Positions 43,408 through 52,904 of a stretch of 64,000 nt of DNA are shown here, piece by piece. Each line of letters begins with the position of its first letter. Positions within the stretch are counted from its first letter, which is position 1. A model generated the notes under the pieces. The model ran no database searches, was not told the origin of the DNA, and worked only from the letters and a program-made list of their open reading frames with translations. Both the position numbers and the translations under genes were made by a program. This DNA is from CAVRUZ01 sp963724495 (GTDB taxonomy: Bacteria > Actinomycetota > Actinomycetes > Propionibacteriales > DAIQRJ01): positions 1 through 64,000 of the forward strand of contig CAVRUZ010000011.1 of NCBI GenBank assembly GCA_963724495.1, read 5' to 3'.

Positions 43408-44658
43408 CTAGGCGCGGGTCTGGCCGTCGCCTTCGAGCACCCACTTGGTCGAGGTCATCTCGGCCAGGCCCATCGGCCCGCGCGCGTGCGTCTTCTGGGT
43501 GGAGATGCCGATCTCGGCGCCGAAGCCGAACTCGCCGCCGTCGACGAACCGGCTGGAGGCGTTGACGATCACGGCCGCAGCGTCGACCTGCGCGACGAAG
43601 GCCGCAGCGGCAGTTGCCGAGTCGGTCACGATCACCTCGGTATGACCGGAGCTGTGCCGGCGAATGTGCTGTACGGCTTCGTCGAACGTGTCCACCACTG
43701 CCACCGCGAGATCGAGGTCCAGGTACTCGGTGTCGAAGTCCTCCTCGGTCGCAGGACTGACATCGGCCGACGACCCGGCGAGCAGGGCCAGCGCACGTGG
43801 GTCCGCGTGCAGCCGAACACCGTCGAGCGCGCGGGCCGCCTCGGGCAGGAAGGTTGCCGCCACGTCGGCGTGCACCAGCAGCGTCTCCGCGGCATTGCAG
43901 ACACTGGGCCGCTGCATCTTCGCGTTGACGATGATCGGAACCGCCTTGGCAAGGTCGGCCGACGCGTCGACGTAGACGTGCACGTTGCCCACGCCGGTCT
44001 CGATCACGGGGACGCTCGACTCGGTGACGACCGTCTGGATGAGGCCTGCACCGCCGCGTGGAATCAGCAGGTCGATCAGCCCGCGTGCCGTCATGAGCTC
44101 CTTGACGACCTCGCGGCCCCCTTCGACCAGCGCGATCGCGTCGGGATTCAGTCCGCACTCGTCCAACGCTCGTCTCAGCGTGCTGACGATCGCCCGGTTG
44201 GAGTTCAGGGCGCTCGACGAACCACGCAGGAGCGAGGCATTGCCGGACTTGAGGCAGATGCCGGCCGCGTCGGCAGTGACGTTCGGCCTGCCCTCGTAGA
44301 TCATCGCCACCACACCGAGCGGGACGCGGAGCTGCCGGAGCCGCACGCCGTTCGGGAGGGTCGAACCACGCACCACTTCCCCGACCGGGTCGGCGAGGGT
44401 GGCCAGGTGCTCCAGTCCGGCCGCCATGGCGTCGATCCGGTCGGTGGACAGCGCCAACCGGTCCACCATCGCGGAGGAAGCATCCGCTCCCCTGGCGAGC
44501 TCGACGTCCTTGCGGTTCGCCTGCACGATCGCATCCGAGTCGCGACGCAGCCCGGCCGCCATGGCGCGGAGGGCGCCGTCCTTGACGGGTCGCGGCGCCT
44601 GCGCCAGCTGGTAGGCAGCCGCTCGGGCCACGGTCGCGAGTTCATGCACGGACAGCAC
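43408..44658 (-). CDS. proA: Gamma-glutamyl phosphate reductase
   Basis: A 416-residue ProA, second step of proline synthesis, NADPH-dependent reduction of glutamyl-5-phosphate. The aldehyde-dehydrogenase fold carries the catalytic Cys in MQRPSVCNAAETLL, IYEGRPNVTADAAG for binding, and the C-terminal EIGISTQKTHARGPMGL. proB lies 5.6 kb away in the same direction, with accessory genes between. Not operonic with proB here. Confidence 0.97.
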   Translation of the reverse strand: MLSVHELATVARAAAYQLAQAPRPVKDGALRAMAAGLRRDSDAIVQANRKDVELARGADASSAMVDRLALSTDRIDAMAAGLEHLATLADPVGEVVRGSTLPNGVRLRQLRVPLGVVAMIYEGRPNVTADAAGICLKSGNASLLRGSSSALNSNRAIVSTLRRALDECGLNPDAIALVEGGREVVKELMTARGLIDLLIPRGGAGLIQTVVTESSVPVIETGVGNVHVYVDASADLAKAVPIIVNAKMQRPSVCNAAETLLVHADVAATFLPEAARALDGVRLHADPRALALLAGSSADVSPATEEDFDTEYLDLDLAVAVVDTFDEAVQHIRRHSSGHTEVIVTDSATAAAAFVAQVDAAAVIVNASSRFVDGGEFGFGAEIGISTQKTHARGPMGLAEMTSTKWVLEGDGQTRA

Positions 44659-44748
44659 CGCACGAGCCTAACGCGGGCAGGTGGAGGGCACCGGTCTCTG
44701 TCCGGGTCGTTGCCGGGGCCCATCGCCCGGTGGTGACATGCTGCGGCG

Positions 44749-45412
44749 GTGGACCGCCTCCGGCACTGGCTGATCGTGCGCCATCGGCACAACTGGATCC
44801 TCTTGTTGCGATTCGGGCTGGTCGGCGGTTCCGGAGTGTTGGTGAACCTGCTGACGGTCGTGGTCTGCAAGAAGCTCGGCCCGCATCCGGAGCAGGTGGC
44901 GATCGACCTCCCGTTCACCGACTTCAACGTCCGCTGGTACCACGTCTTCTCCACGATCGCCTTCCTGGTCGCGAATCTCTGGAACTTCCAGCTCAACCGC
45001 TCGTGGACCTTCCGCAGCGCGAAGCACTCGTCCTGGCTGCGGGAGTACTGGCCTTTCCTCGCGGTCGGCGGGCTGGGTCAGGTGATCGGGCTCGGGATCC
45101 TGACGCTGCTCATGCACCCGAGTTCGCCGATCGGCCTGTCCAGCTTCGGTGTTCGACGATTCGACTGGGCTGCGCACCAAGATCTACTGGGCCCAGCTGA
45201 TCACCGTCGCGGTGGTCACGCCGGTGTCGTTCGTGCTCAACAAGCTCTGGACGTTCCGAGCGGTGCGTGGTCGCTCCGGCCAGCCGCTTGCCGACGAGGC
45301 ACTGGACCATGAGTTGGATCTCGACGTCGAGGAGTTCCCGGAGGACGCACCCATCGTCGAGCAGCTGCACCACCAGCAGCCTCTGGACAAGCGACGACGC
45401 GAACGCCACTAG
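44749..45412 (+). CDS. GtrA-like membrane protein, one frame break
   Basis: A 220-residue GtrA-family protein, a small four-helix membrane protein that in known cases helps flip lipid-linked sugars. The first frame gives LRFGLVGGSGVLVNLLTVVV and WNFQLNRSWTFRS, a hallmark. The second frame gives TKIYWAQLITVAVVTPVSF and LNKLWTFR, the second hallmark. Deleting one G near 45148 (CTTCGGTGTTC) joins them. The acidic C-terminal tail (DHELDLDVEEFPEDAP) is an actinomycete feature. GTG start at 44749. Divergent from proA. No glycosyltransferase is directly adjacent. Confidence 0.87.
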
Positions 45413-45441
45413 AGACCTGCTTCGCCCGCTAGCTTCGTCCC

Positions 45442-46446
45442 GTGCTGACTCCACCACCCGACCTCGACGAGACCGAGGTCGCGCGTCTTGTACGCGACGC
45501 CTGGGAGCTGCCGCTCGAGCAGTGCCGGTACCTGGCCGAGGGCATGGGGTCGCATCACTGGCTCGGATCCGACGCAACAGGTGCCGACCGATGGTTCATC
45601 ACCGCCGACCGGGTCGGAGCTCCCAAGGAGGCCGAGGAACTCCAAGCCTGCTTCACGGTCGTGAGTTCCCTGGCCCAGCAGCTGCCGTTCGTGCTGGGTC
45701 CGCAGGCAGCCAAAGACGGCTCGGTCATTCACCCCGCGGGGTCGGACGGGAGCCTGCTCGTGTCGGTGCGCGACTACCTGCCCGGCGACAGCGGGCCGTT
45801 CGGCGTGTTCGCCCAGCCGGAGATCCGGTTCCAGGTGCTGCGGGCGCTCGCCGAGATGCACGCCCTCCCGGTTCCGGACCTGCTCCCCCGCTGGCAGCCG
45901 GAGACCTACGCCGGTATCCGATCCGCCTTGACCGAGAAGGACGCCTCCTGGGCACTGGCGGGGCCGCATGCCGAGTCAGCGAGGCACCTCGTGCTGACCA
46001 ACGCCGGCTCCCTTACCCGCCGGCTAGAGGACTTCGACGCCAGGAGCGTCGACCTCCTCTCCCACCGCCACGACGTGATCAGCCATGGCGAGCCGCACGC
46101 TGCGAACGTCCTGGTCCTTGAGTCAGGCCACCCGTCAGGTGGCCTGAACAGCCCAATCGCCTTGCTGGACTGGGATACCGTGCGCGCCGCACCCCGAGAG
46201 CGAGACCTTGCCGTCGCCCTGCCCGGTGCGGACTCCGTGGAGCTTCCGGAGGCCACCAGGATCTACCTCGAGGCGTCAGGTGACATCGACGACCTGGATC
46301 AAGACGTGATCGCCCTGTTCCGCGAGGAGTGGGCGCTGAACGACATCGACGTGACGCTGACGGAACTGCGAGCGCCACATGGCGATACTGCCGACACCCG
46401 GGCTGCGCTCCAGATCCTCGGCAACTACGCAGCTACCGGAACCTGA
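45442..46446 (+). CDS. APH-type phosphotransferase family protein
   Basis: A 334-residue kinase-fold protein resembling aminoglycoside (spectinomycin-like) phosphotransferases. Brenner motif HGEPHAANVL holds the catalytic region, though the usual Asp (HGDxxxxN) is Glu here as in the APH(9)/HGEPH subgroup. The metal-binding motif is LLDWDTVRAAPRERDL. The N-lobe is present (ADRWFITADR). GTG start six bases after a TAGCTT box (45430-45435), so probably leaderless. It may act on an antibiotic or on a cellular metabolite; sequence cannot tell. Confidence 0.83.
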   Translation: MLTPPPDLDETEVARLVRDAWELPLEQCRYLAEGMGSHHWLGSDATGADRWFITADRVGAPKEAEELQACFTVVSSLAQQLPFVLGPQAAKDGSVIHPAGSDGSLLVSVRDYLPGDSGPFGVFAQPEIRFQVLRALAEMHALPVPDLLPRWQPETYAGIRSALTEKDASWALAGPHAESARHLVLTNAGSLTRRLEDFDARSVDLLSHRHDVISHGEPHAANVLVLESGHPSGGLNSPIALLDWDTVRAAPRERDLAVALPGADSVELPEATRIYLEASGDIDDLDQDVIALFREEWALNDIDVTLTELRAPHGDTADTRAALQILGNYAATGT

Positions 46447-46452
46447 AGCCAG

Positions 46453-46842
46453 TCAGGCGTTCGACAGGTCGCCGTTGATCATCCAGCGGTGACCGAACGG
46501 ATCGCAGATGGTGCCGATCCGGCCGTGAGGCGTGTCGCCCGGCTCCCGGTCCACCCGTGCACCGCCGGCGCGCGCCGCGTCCACCACCTCGTCGCAGTTC
46601 TGCACCTGCAGGTGGATGGTGACCGGCACGCCCGCATTCGGGTCGGGTGCCACCACCCCGTAGTCGGGGGCTTCGTCCGACATCATGATCCGCGCGCCGC
46701 CGATGGCGAACTCCACGTGCCCCACTTTCCCGTCGGGCATGATGATCGGTTCGAACGTCATCTCCGCGCCAAGGTTCTTGATGTACCAGTCGAGAGCCTG
46801 GTGTGAGTCCGTGACGGTGATGTACGGCGTGACGGTGGCCAT
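46453..46842 (-). CDS. VOC-family (PhnB-like) protein
   Basis: A 129-residue VOC domain. TVTPYITVTDSHQALDWYIKNLGAEM, GHVEFAIGGARIMMSDE and RIGTICDPFGHRWMINGDL are the standard segments. His and Glu in GHVEF could be metal ligands. AAAGGAG before the ATG. It is downstream of, and in the same direction as, the MerR-VOC gene (69-base gap), so probably one regulated unit. Confidence 0.87.
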   Translation of the reverse strand: MATVTPYITVTDSHQALDWYIKNLGAEMTFEPIIMPDGKVGHVEFAIGGARIMMSDEAPDYGVVAPDPNAGVPVTIHLQVQNCDEVVDAARAGGARVDREPGDTPHGRIGTICDPFGHRWMINGDLSNA

Positions 46843-46911
46843 GCGGTGGTTCTCCTTTGTCTCGGGTGGCGTGTGTGCCAGATCGGGTTGTGGGCTTAGG
46901 AAAGCGGCCGG

Positions 46912-47700
46912 TCAGCTGTCCAGAGGTCGCATGAAGGCCCAGAGGGCGCCTTCGCAGTCGAATGCGCTGTATTCGCGATAGCCGTAGGGCTGATCCGTGG
47001 GGGAGATGGCGATCTCGGCGCCCTCGCTCACTGCGTGGGCGTGGTGCTGGTCGACGTCGTCCACCATCACGGCCATGGTGGCGGTCGCTGCACCGAGGGA
47101 CAGCGGGGACGCCAGGTGGAATCGGTCCGACACGTGATGGAGCCAGATGTCCCCGTCTCCGCAGGAGATTTCCGCATGCACGACGGTCCCGTCCCCGTCT
47201 CGCGTCATCCGGGACGGGCCGAGACGGAAGACCCGTTCGAGGTACGCCACCGCTGCCTCGAGGTCGCGGTAGACCAGACCGGTGATCCTGCGGTTGATGC
47301 CTTCGGTGTCGGCGCTGATCGTCGCCAGCCGGCTCAGGTACGACCCCGCATCGCCTGAGCCGTCCCCGTCGAGGGCGCCGGCGATCTGATGGCGCAGTCT
47401 CGTGAGGGCACTGATGCGACCGTCGAGTTCGTGGACCTGGAGTTCCATCAGCGCCTGCAGGTCGGCCTCGTCACCGCCGAGCGATCGCTCGATGTCGGCC
47501 AGGGTGAGTCCCAGGCGACGGAGCAGGCAGACCCGGAAGAGCCTGGTGAGGTCACCGGTGGCGTACCACCGGTGACCGGCGTCGCTGCGTCCGGTCGGCA
47601 CCACGAGGCCGATCTCGTCGTAGTAGTGCAGGGTCCGCACGGTGAGCCCCGTCAGGGTGGCGACCTCACCGACGCGCCAGCGCCCTGCCTCTTCTGTCAC
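46912..47700 (-). CDS. MerR-family regulator fused to a C-terminal VOC domain
   Basis: A 262-residue fusion. Residues 8-75 form a MerR winged helix (WRVGEVATLTGLTVRTLHYYDEIGL), followed by a dimerisation coiled coil to ~130 with the LTLADIERSL segment. Residues ~140-262 are a VOC domain (ITGLVYRDLEAAVAYLERVF, DGDIWLHHVSDR, YGYREYSAFDCEGALWAF). It therefore probably senses a small molecule through the VOC part and controls itself and the VOC gene downstream. GTG start seven bases after TAGCGT (47708-47713), leaderless. MerR-sensor fusions are known, but this combination is less common. Confidence 0.87.
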   Translation of the reverse strand: MTEEAGRWRVGEVATLTGLTVRTLHYYDEIGLVVPTGRSDAGHRWYATGDLTRLFRVCLLRRLGLTLADIERSLGGDEADLQALMELQVHELDGRISALTRLRHQIAGALDGDGSGDAGSYLSRLATISADTEGINRRITGLVYRDLEAAVAYLERVFRLGPSRMTRDGDGTVVHAEISCGDGDIWLHHVSDRFHLASPLSLGAATATMAVMVDDVDQHHAHAVSEGAEIAISPTDQPYGYREYSAFDCEGALWAFMRPLDS

Positions 47701-47793
47701 GGACCAGACGCTAGGCCCTCACGTCGCGTGAGGTGCAAGCCCGCTGCCCAAGTTCGACCAGGTACCCGGGCCCGACAGGGAGAATCTGAGACT

Positions 47794-49470
47794 GTGGTCC
47801 TCGTGACGTCGACCGAGCAGGTTGAAGAGGTTCCCTCCAGCCGACGGAGAACACTCGAGGCATTGGTGGTCGGGTGTGTCGTGTTGGTCGTTTACCTGCT
47901 GACATTGGCGGGCAACCACACGGAGGCAGAAGACTCACTGCGATACCTGTACGAGATCCGTTCCGGCGCCGTCGATGCCATCTCCAACCCCTACCACCTC
48001 GCCTACGGGTGGTACGGCTGGATCGGATATCACCTTGCTCTCGCGCTGGGGTACGGCGGCGGCCCACTTCTCCCCGTACAGATCCTGGATGCGCTCACGG
48101 GCGCACTGGGCATAGGGCTGCTGTGGGCGCTGCTGAGAACGGTCTCGCTGCGCCGAACGGCTGCGGCAGTGGGTTGCGGCCTGCTCGCGTTCTCGTACGG
48201 CTACTGGTGGTACAGCGTCGAGGTCGAGGTGTACATCCTGTCGGCCGTGCTGCTGATCGGCTGCCTCTTCCTGGCCTACCGCGCGGTGATCCACCCCACC
48301 TGGAAGAGGTTCGCGCTCCTGGGTGCCGCGCACGGCCTGGCCATGCTGGCGCACAATACGAACGCCCTTTTCGGCATCGTGGTGCTGGCGGCATTGGTGC
48401 TCGGTGGGCGGACCATCCCGTTCGGACGTGTCCTGCGCTGCGCCGCGGCATATGCGGTGGCGGGGATTCTCGTCGTGGTGTCTGCCTACACAGTCGTCGT
48501 CACGACCATCGGACTCAGGAGCCGGTCCGCGATCTATGACTGGCTGACCGGTTACGCGCAGAGTGGCCAATGGGGTCAGTGGGACCAGTCGAGTATCCCC
48601 AAGGCCATGGTCGGGGCGGGCCGTGCACTCGTCGGCGGTCACTTCGCGTTTGCGCTGGGACCGGTGCGAGACATTGCCGTCAAGAGTTTCGCCAACAAGA
48701 GCCTCCGGGAGGAGGTGTTCCTCGTCCGTGGGTACTCCACGGTCCTGGCGTTGCTTCTCCTGGTACTCGCTGCGGTAGTCGTCGTCGGGCTGATGCTGCC
48801 CGTGGTGCGGTGGTTGCGGCATCCGACGTTGGTCGGGCGAGGAAGGGTGCTGGCGCTATTGAGCCTCAGCTGGCTCGTGCCGTATTCCCTCTTCTTCGTC
48901 TGGTGGGAGCCGCAGAACATCGAATTCTGGATCTCTCCAGGGATTCCGCTGGCGATTCTGTTCGCCTTGATCTTCGGGGCCCGGCGGGCCAAGTCGCGAC
49001 ATCGGGAGACCGGGTACGTCGCCGTCCTCGTCAGCGCTCTCCTGCTTCTCAACCTCCTGGGCAGCGTGTTGCCGCAGCACGGTGAGGAGGACGACTACTG
49101 GCGGGTCCGGGCCGCCTGGTACGAGCGGAACGTAACGTCCGCGGATCTCATCGTGGCGTACGACTACCAGGAGACCTACTACCTGCGTTACTTCACATCG
49201 GCCGAGGTGATCGACGTCAAACCGCACCTGCTCTTTCGAGGAGTGCCGGCGACCATCGCGCTGTTGGAGCGCGAAATAGCCGAGCGTGAGGGCAGGCGGG
49301 TGCTGTTCAGCAGTGAGGTCTTCTTCCCTTCCTCTGACGCGTATTCGGAGTGCACCGATGCGAGGGCGTGTGAGGTCTGGGCTCCTGCCATGCGAGAGGC
49401 ATTCCTCTCGCGCACCTCCGTCGTAGCCCGACAACCCCTGGAAGACGTGCGGGAACTCACGGGTCGTTGA
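47794..49470 (+). CDS. Multi-pass membrane protein, GT-C glycosyltransferase-like
   Basis: A 558-residue integral membrane protein with about 10-11 hydrophobic segments between residues 20 and 430. A soluble C-terminal domain of ~120 residues (DYWRVRAAWYERNVTSADLI onward) with two cysteines probably lies outside. The first loop has GNHTEAEDSLRYL, an acidic pair after the first helix as in GT-C lipid-sugar-dependent glycosyltransferases. SYGYWWYSVEVEVYI resembles the DUF2723/mannosyltransferase group. GTG at 47794 with AGGGAGA upstream; a second GTG nine bases on is possible. Candidate role: cell-surface glycan or protein mannosylation. Family-level inference only. Confidence 0.7.
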   Translation: MVLVTSTEQVEEVPSSRRRTLEALVVGCVVLVVYLLTLAGNHTEAEDSLRYLYEIRSGAVDAISNPYHLAYGWYGWIGYHLALALGYGGGPLLPVQILDALTGALGIGLLWALLRTVSLRRTAAAVGCGLLAFSYGYWWYSVEVEVYILSAVLLIGCLFLAYRAVIHPTWKRFALLGAAHGLAMLAHNTNALFGIVVLAALVLGGRTIPFGRVLRCAAAYAVAGILVVVSAYTVVVTTIGLRSRSAIYDWLTGYAQSGQWGQWDQSSIPKAMVGAGRALVGGHFAFALGPVRDIAVKSFANKSLREEVFLVRGYSTVLALLLLVLAAVVVVGLMLPVVRWLRHPTLVGRGRVLALLSLSWLVPYSLFFVWWEPQNIEFWISPGIPLAILFALIFGARRAKSRHRETGYVAVLVSALLLLNLLGSVLPQHGEEDDYWRVRAAWYERNVTSADLIVAYDYQETYYLRYFTSAEVIDVKPHLLFRGVPATIALLEREIAEREGRRVLFSSEVFFPSSDAYSECTDARACEVWAPAMREAFLSRTSVVARQPLEDVRELTGR

Positions 49471-49576
49471 CCCCTCCCGTAGGTCAGAGGCAGGTATCCA
49501 GCTGCCACCGGTGCGCCTCCTGCGAGACGACGGACGAGAAGCGCATGCTCAAACCGGACATGAGGAGAGGGAATCG

Positions 49577-50224
49577 ATGACCGCGACGCTTCACCCGGTC
49601 TCACTCGTGCACCTCCCGCGAGATCCAGGGCCAATCCCTGAACCGTTGATCGATCCCGCCCTCCGAACCGAAGAACGCCGCGTCGGGATCGTGCTGGAAC
49701 GCCTCGACTGCCAGTGCGCGTCACAGCCGGGTCGGGCCGTCTCCCTCCTGGTCGGACCGCTCGACGGCAGCGGACTCGTCCACCCACTCGGTGTCGACGG
49801 CCAGATTCCCTTGTACGACACGACTCTCGGCCTCGGCCGGTCGGTAGCGATCGGCGTCGCCATGCTGGAGAGCGACGGTCCCGTCTGCGATGCCGGACAC
49901 GCGGCCGACGCGATCGCCTCGTGCATCACCCGGGCGGCGACCGTGACCCCCTGGTCCACGCTGACACGGCCCGGCGACGCCGTCCTTGCGGCAGCCACGT
50001 CAGCGCTCGCGGACAGCGGGAATCTCGTCATGGGCGCGTTCGCCGTCCGGCTGACGAATGCGGCCCGGTCGCTGCTGGTCGACAGCCTGTCGACGAGCGC
50101 GTTCACCACGGTGATCGACGAACCCGGCACGGATGGCCTGGCGGTGCGGTTCCAGCGCGACGACGGCGACTACACCGCCACCTTCCGGATGCACGCGGAC
50201 GTCGGGACCCTCGTCAGCGCCTGA
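49577..50224 (+). CDS. Hypothetical protein, possible heterocyst/flavin-like two-part fold not recognised
   Basis: A 215-residue cytoplasmic protein with no signal or membrane segment. ATG at 49577 with GAGGAGAGGG upstream. It is rich in small and beta-branched residues, with blocks GRAVSLLVGPLDGSGLVHPLG, LVMGAFAVRLTNAARSLLVD and LAVRFQRDDGDYTATFRMHA. I do not recognise the family, and the call is no more than hypothetical. Its last 11 bases overlap the convergent proB gene. Codon use looks normal for the genome, so it is probably expressed. Confidence 0.6.
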   Translation: MTATLHPVSLVHLPRDPGPIPEPLIDPALRTEERRVGIVLERLDCQCASQPGRAVSLLVGPLDGSGLVHPLGVDGQIPLYDTTLGLGRSVAIGVAMLESDGPVCDAGHAADAIASCITRAATVTPWSTLTRPGDAVLAAATSALADSGNLVMGAFAVRLTNAARSLLVDSLSTSAFTTVIDEPGTDGLAVRFQRDDGDYTATFRMHADVGTLVSA

Positions 50225-51332
50225 GCAGGACCAGATCGTCGCGGTGGACGACCTCCCGCTCGTAGGCGGCTCCCAGGGTGGCCGCGAGGTCGTGGGTCGA
50301 CCGGCCGAGCAGTTGCGGTAGCTCACCGGCGTCGTAGTTGACGAGCCCACGCGCTACGACGACGCCGTCCGGGCCGACGACGTCGACCGGGTCACCGGCG
50401 ACGAACGTGCCGACCACATCGGTGATCCCAGCCGGCAGCAGCGACGCCTGCCGGTGCGTCAGCGCCCTGACCGCTCCGGCGTCGATCACCAGCCGGCCGA
50501 CGCCCGGCGTGGCGTGCTCCAGCCACAGCAGCCGGGTGGGACGCCTACGGCCGGTGGCGTGGAAGAGCGTGCCGACCTCGACACCGGAGACCGCCTCGGC
50601 GGCCTGCGACGCGGCGGCCAGCACCACCGGGATCCCTGCAGCGGTGGCGATCCGGGCGGCTTCCACCTTCGTCACCATGCCGCCGGTACCTACCCCAGCC
50701 GGCCCGGTCCGGCCCAGCGTCGCCGGGTCGACGCTCTCGGCGTCGAGCACGTCGGAGAGCAGGACCGAGCCCTCGTCGCCAGGCCTGCCGCTGTGCAGGC
50801 CGTCCACGTCGGAGAGCAGGACCAGCAGGTCCGCGTGCACGAGATGGCTCACCAGCGCGGCCAGCCGGTCGTTGTCGCCGAACCGGATCTCGGTGGTGGC
50901 GACCGTGTCGTTCTCGTTGACCACCGGCAGCACACCGAGTTCCAGCAGCCGGGCGAACGTCCGGTAGGCGTTGCGGTAATGAGAGCGGCGGGTCACGTCG
51001 TCGACGGTCAGCAGCACCTGGCCGGCGGTGATGCCGAAGCTCGCGAGTTCCGCCGTGTAGCGGGCCAGCAGCAGGCCCTGGCCGACGGCAGCGGCGGCCT
51101 GCTGGGTTGCCAGATCGCGTGGCCGGCGTCGCAAGGCGAGCGGAGACAGCCCCGCCGCGATCGCGCCCGACGACACGAGGACGACCTCCGCTCCCCGCGC
51201 ACGCAGGCCGGCAAGGACTGCCACGAGCGCGGTCACCGCGTCGTTGCGCAGTCCGCCGTGCGAGTCGGCGAGAGACGACGAGCCCACCTTGACCACCACG
51301 CGCGCCGCCGTGGCGACGTCGCTGCGGGTCAC
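50214..51332 (-). CDS. proB: Glutamate 5-kinase with PUA domain
   Basis: A 372-residue ProB, first step of proline synthesis. The amino-acid-kinase domain has VVKVGSSSLAD, LVSSGAIAAGLSPL, NENDTVATTEIRFGDND and GTGGMVTKVEAARIA. A C-terminal PUA domain follows (RRPTRLLWLEHATPG ... VVARGLVNYDAGEL). GTG start two bases after the obg stop, so co-transcribed with obg. Proline feedback inhibition is the usual control of this enzyme. Confidence 0.97.
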   Translation of the reverse strand: MTRSDVATAARVVVKVGSSSLADSHGGLRNDAVTALVAVLAGLRARGAEVVLVSSGAIAAGLSPLALRRRPRDLATQQAAAAVGQGLLLARYTAELASFGITAGQVLLTVDDVTRRSHYRNAYRTFARLLELGVLPVVNENDTVATTEIRFGDNDRLAALVSHLVHADLLVLLSDVDGLHSGRPGDEGSVLLSDVLDAESVDPATLGRTGPAGVGTGGMVTKVEAARIATAAGIPVVLAAASQAAEAVSGVEVGTLFHATGRRRPTRLLWLEHATPGVGRLVIDAGAVRALTHRQASLLPAGITDVVGTFVAGDPVDVVGPDGVVVARGLVNYDAGELPQLLGRSTHDLAATLGAAYEREVVHRDDLVLLRR

Positions 51333-51334
51333 GA

Positions 51335-52699
51335 TCAGTCTCCCAGCCGGACGTCGAAGCCGCGTGGCCCCAATGCCGAGGCACCTCCGTCGAGCGTCGG
51401 GTCGAAGTCGAACATGACCTCGTCACCCGCGGGCCCGATGATCACGTCGTCGCCGGGCTGCGCGCCCGCTTCGATGAGCCGCCGTTCGACGCCCAGCACG
51501 GCGAGGCGGTCGGCGAGGAAGCCGACGGCCTCGTCGTTGCCGAAGTTGGTCTGCCGGACCCAGCGGTCGGTGATCGCCCCCTGCACCACGTAGGCGTCGC
51601 CGCGGCGGCGCACGTCGAACGAGTCGTCGCCGCGGCCACCGACGGGCGAAGGGCGCAGCACGATCCGGGTGCTCTCGGGTGGCGGCATCGCCGCCCGGGC
51701 CGCGGCGACGACGTCGGCCATGGCGAAGGTGAGTTCTCGAAGGCCCTCGTGCGTCGCGGCGGAGATGATGAAGACCGGCAGCCCGCGCTCCTGCAGGTCG
51801 GGCAGGACCATCTCCGCGAGCTCACGGGCTTCGGGGACGTCGGCCTTGTTCAGGGCGACCATCCGCGGCCGGTCGGTCAGGCCGCCGTACGACGCGAGCT
51901 CCGCCTCCAGGGTGTCGAGGTCGGAGACCGGATCGCGATCGGGTTCCTGCGTCGCGCAGTCCAGGACGTGCACCAGCACCGCACACCGCTCGATGTGCCG
52001 GAGGAACTCGTGGCCCAGCCCGCGTCCTTCGCTGGCGCCGGGTATGAGCCCGGGGACATCGGCGACGGTGTAGCTGTTGTCGCCTGCGGTCACCACGCCG
52101 AGGTTGGGTGAGAGCGTGGTGAACGGATAGTCGGCGATCTTGGGCCGTGCCCGCGAGATCGACGCAATCAGGCTGGACTTGCCCGCCGAGGGGAATCCCA
52201 CCAATCCGACGTCGGCCACGAGCTTGAGTTCCAGGGTGAGCGCCCGCTCCTCGCCTGGCTCCCCCAGCAGCGCGAACCCGGGCGCCCGCCGGCGCGGGCT
52301 CGCCAACGCGGCGTTGCCGAGACCACCCTTGCCGCCCGCCGCAGCCACGAATCGGGTGCCGTGGCCGACGAGGTCGGTGACCAGTTCGCCATCCTGCTCG
52401 GTCACGACCGTGCCGTCCGGAACCGCAACCTCGATGTCGGGGCCGTGCTGGCCGAACTTGTTGTCGCCCTGTCCGGGCTTGCCGTTGCCCGCCTTCTTCT
52501 GCCGCACCTGATAGAGGTCGGCGAGCGTGGTGAGGTTCGCGTCGACCACCAAGATGACGTCGCCGCCACGGCCGCCGTTGCCGCCGTCTGGCCCACCGAG
52601 CGGACGGAACTTCTCGCGATGTACCGACGCGCAGCCGTCGCCGCCACGGCCGCCGGACAACTGCAGGTTGACGCGATCGACGAACACCGGGGTCGCCAT
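51335..52699 (-). CDS. obg: Obg/CgtA GTPase
   Basis: A 454-residue essential ribosome-assembly GTPase. Glycine-rich Obg fold at the N-terminus (GGRGGDGCASVHREKFRPLGG, repeated GG motifs to ~155). GTPase domain: G1 GFPSAGKSSL, G3 DVPGLIPGASEG, G4 NKAD. A C-terminal OCT domain follows (FDVRRRGDAYVVQGAITDRWVRQTNF). GAGGAGGACGCC before the ATG. Order rplU-rpmA-obg-proB is conserved. Confidence 0.98.
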   Translation of the reverse strand: MATPVFVDRVNLQLSGGRGGDGCASVHREKFRPLGGPDGGNGGRGGDVILVVDANLTTLADLYQVRQKKAGNGKPGQGDNKFGQHGPDIEVAVPDGTVVTEQDGELVTDLVGHGTRFVAAAGGKGGLGNAALASPRRRAPGFALLGEPGEERALTLELKLVADVGLVGFPSAGKSSLIASISRARPKIADYPFTTLSPNLGVVTAGDNSYTVADVPGLIPGASEGRGLGHEFLRHIERCAVLVHVLDCATQEPDRDPVSDLDTLEAELASYGGLTDRPRMVALNKADVPEARELAEMVLPDLQERGLPVFIISAATHEGLRELTFAMADVVAAARAAMPPPESTRIVLRPSPVGGRGDDSFDVRRRGDAYVVQGAITDRWVRQTNFGNDEAVGFLADRLAVLGVERRLIEAGAQPGDDVIIGPAGDEVMFDFDPTLDGGASALGPRGFDVRLGD

Positions 52700-52819
52700 G
52701 GCGTCCTCCTCAGGCGTCGAAGCGCTGCTGTTGTTGTCGCTTTCGCGGGTCAGATGGTCGAGATCAGCTCATGCACGTCCGCACGAACGGTATCGGCCTC
52801 AGGCGCTCAGGCGTGGCGG

Positions 52820-52855
52820 AAAAGCAGAAGCGGGCCGCCGTTACCGGCGACCCGC
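52820..52855 (-). terminator. Hairpin terminator between rpmA and obg
   Basis: On the minus strand GCGGGTCGCCG-GTAA-CGGCGGCCCGC (one mismatch) is followed by TTCTGCTTTT. It lies 50 bases after the rpmA stop codon and probably lowers read-through from the ribosomal-protein genes into obg. Confidence 0.7.
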
Positions 52856-52904
52856 CTCGACAGGTGTACCCGACGGTGGCGGTGGGCCGCCGTCGGCGCA
52901 GGAC

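Noticed and set aside
49577..50224. Assigning a named family to this hypothetical protein
   Set aside because: No motif is recognised. Only the start, the length and the soluble nature can be supported.
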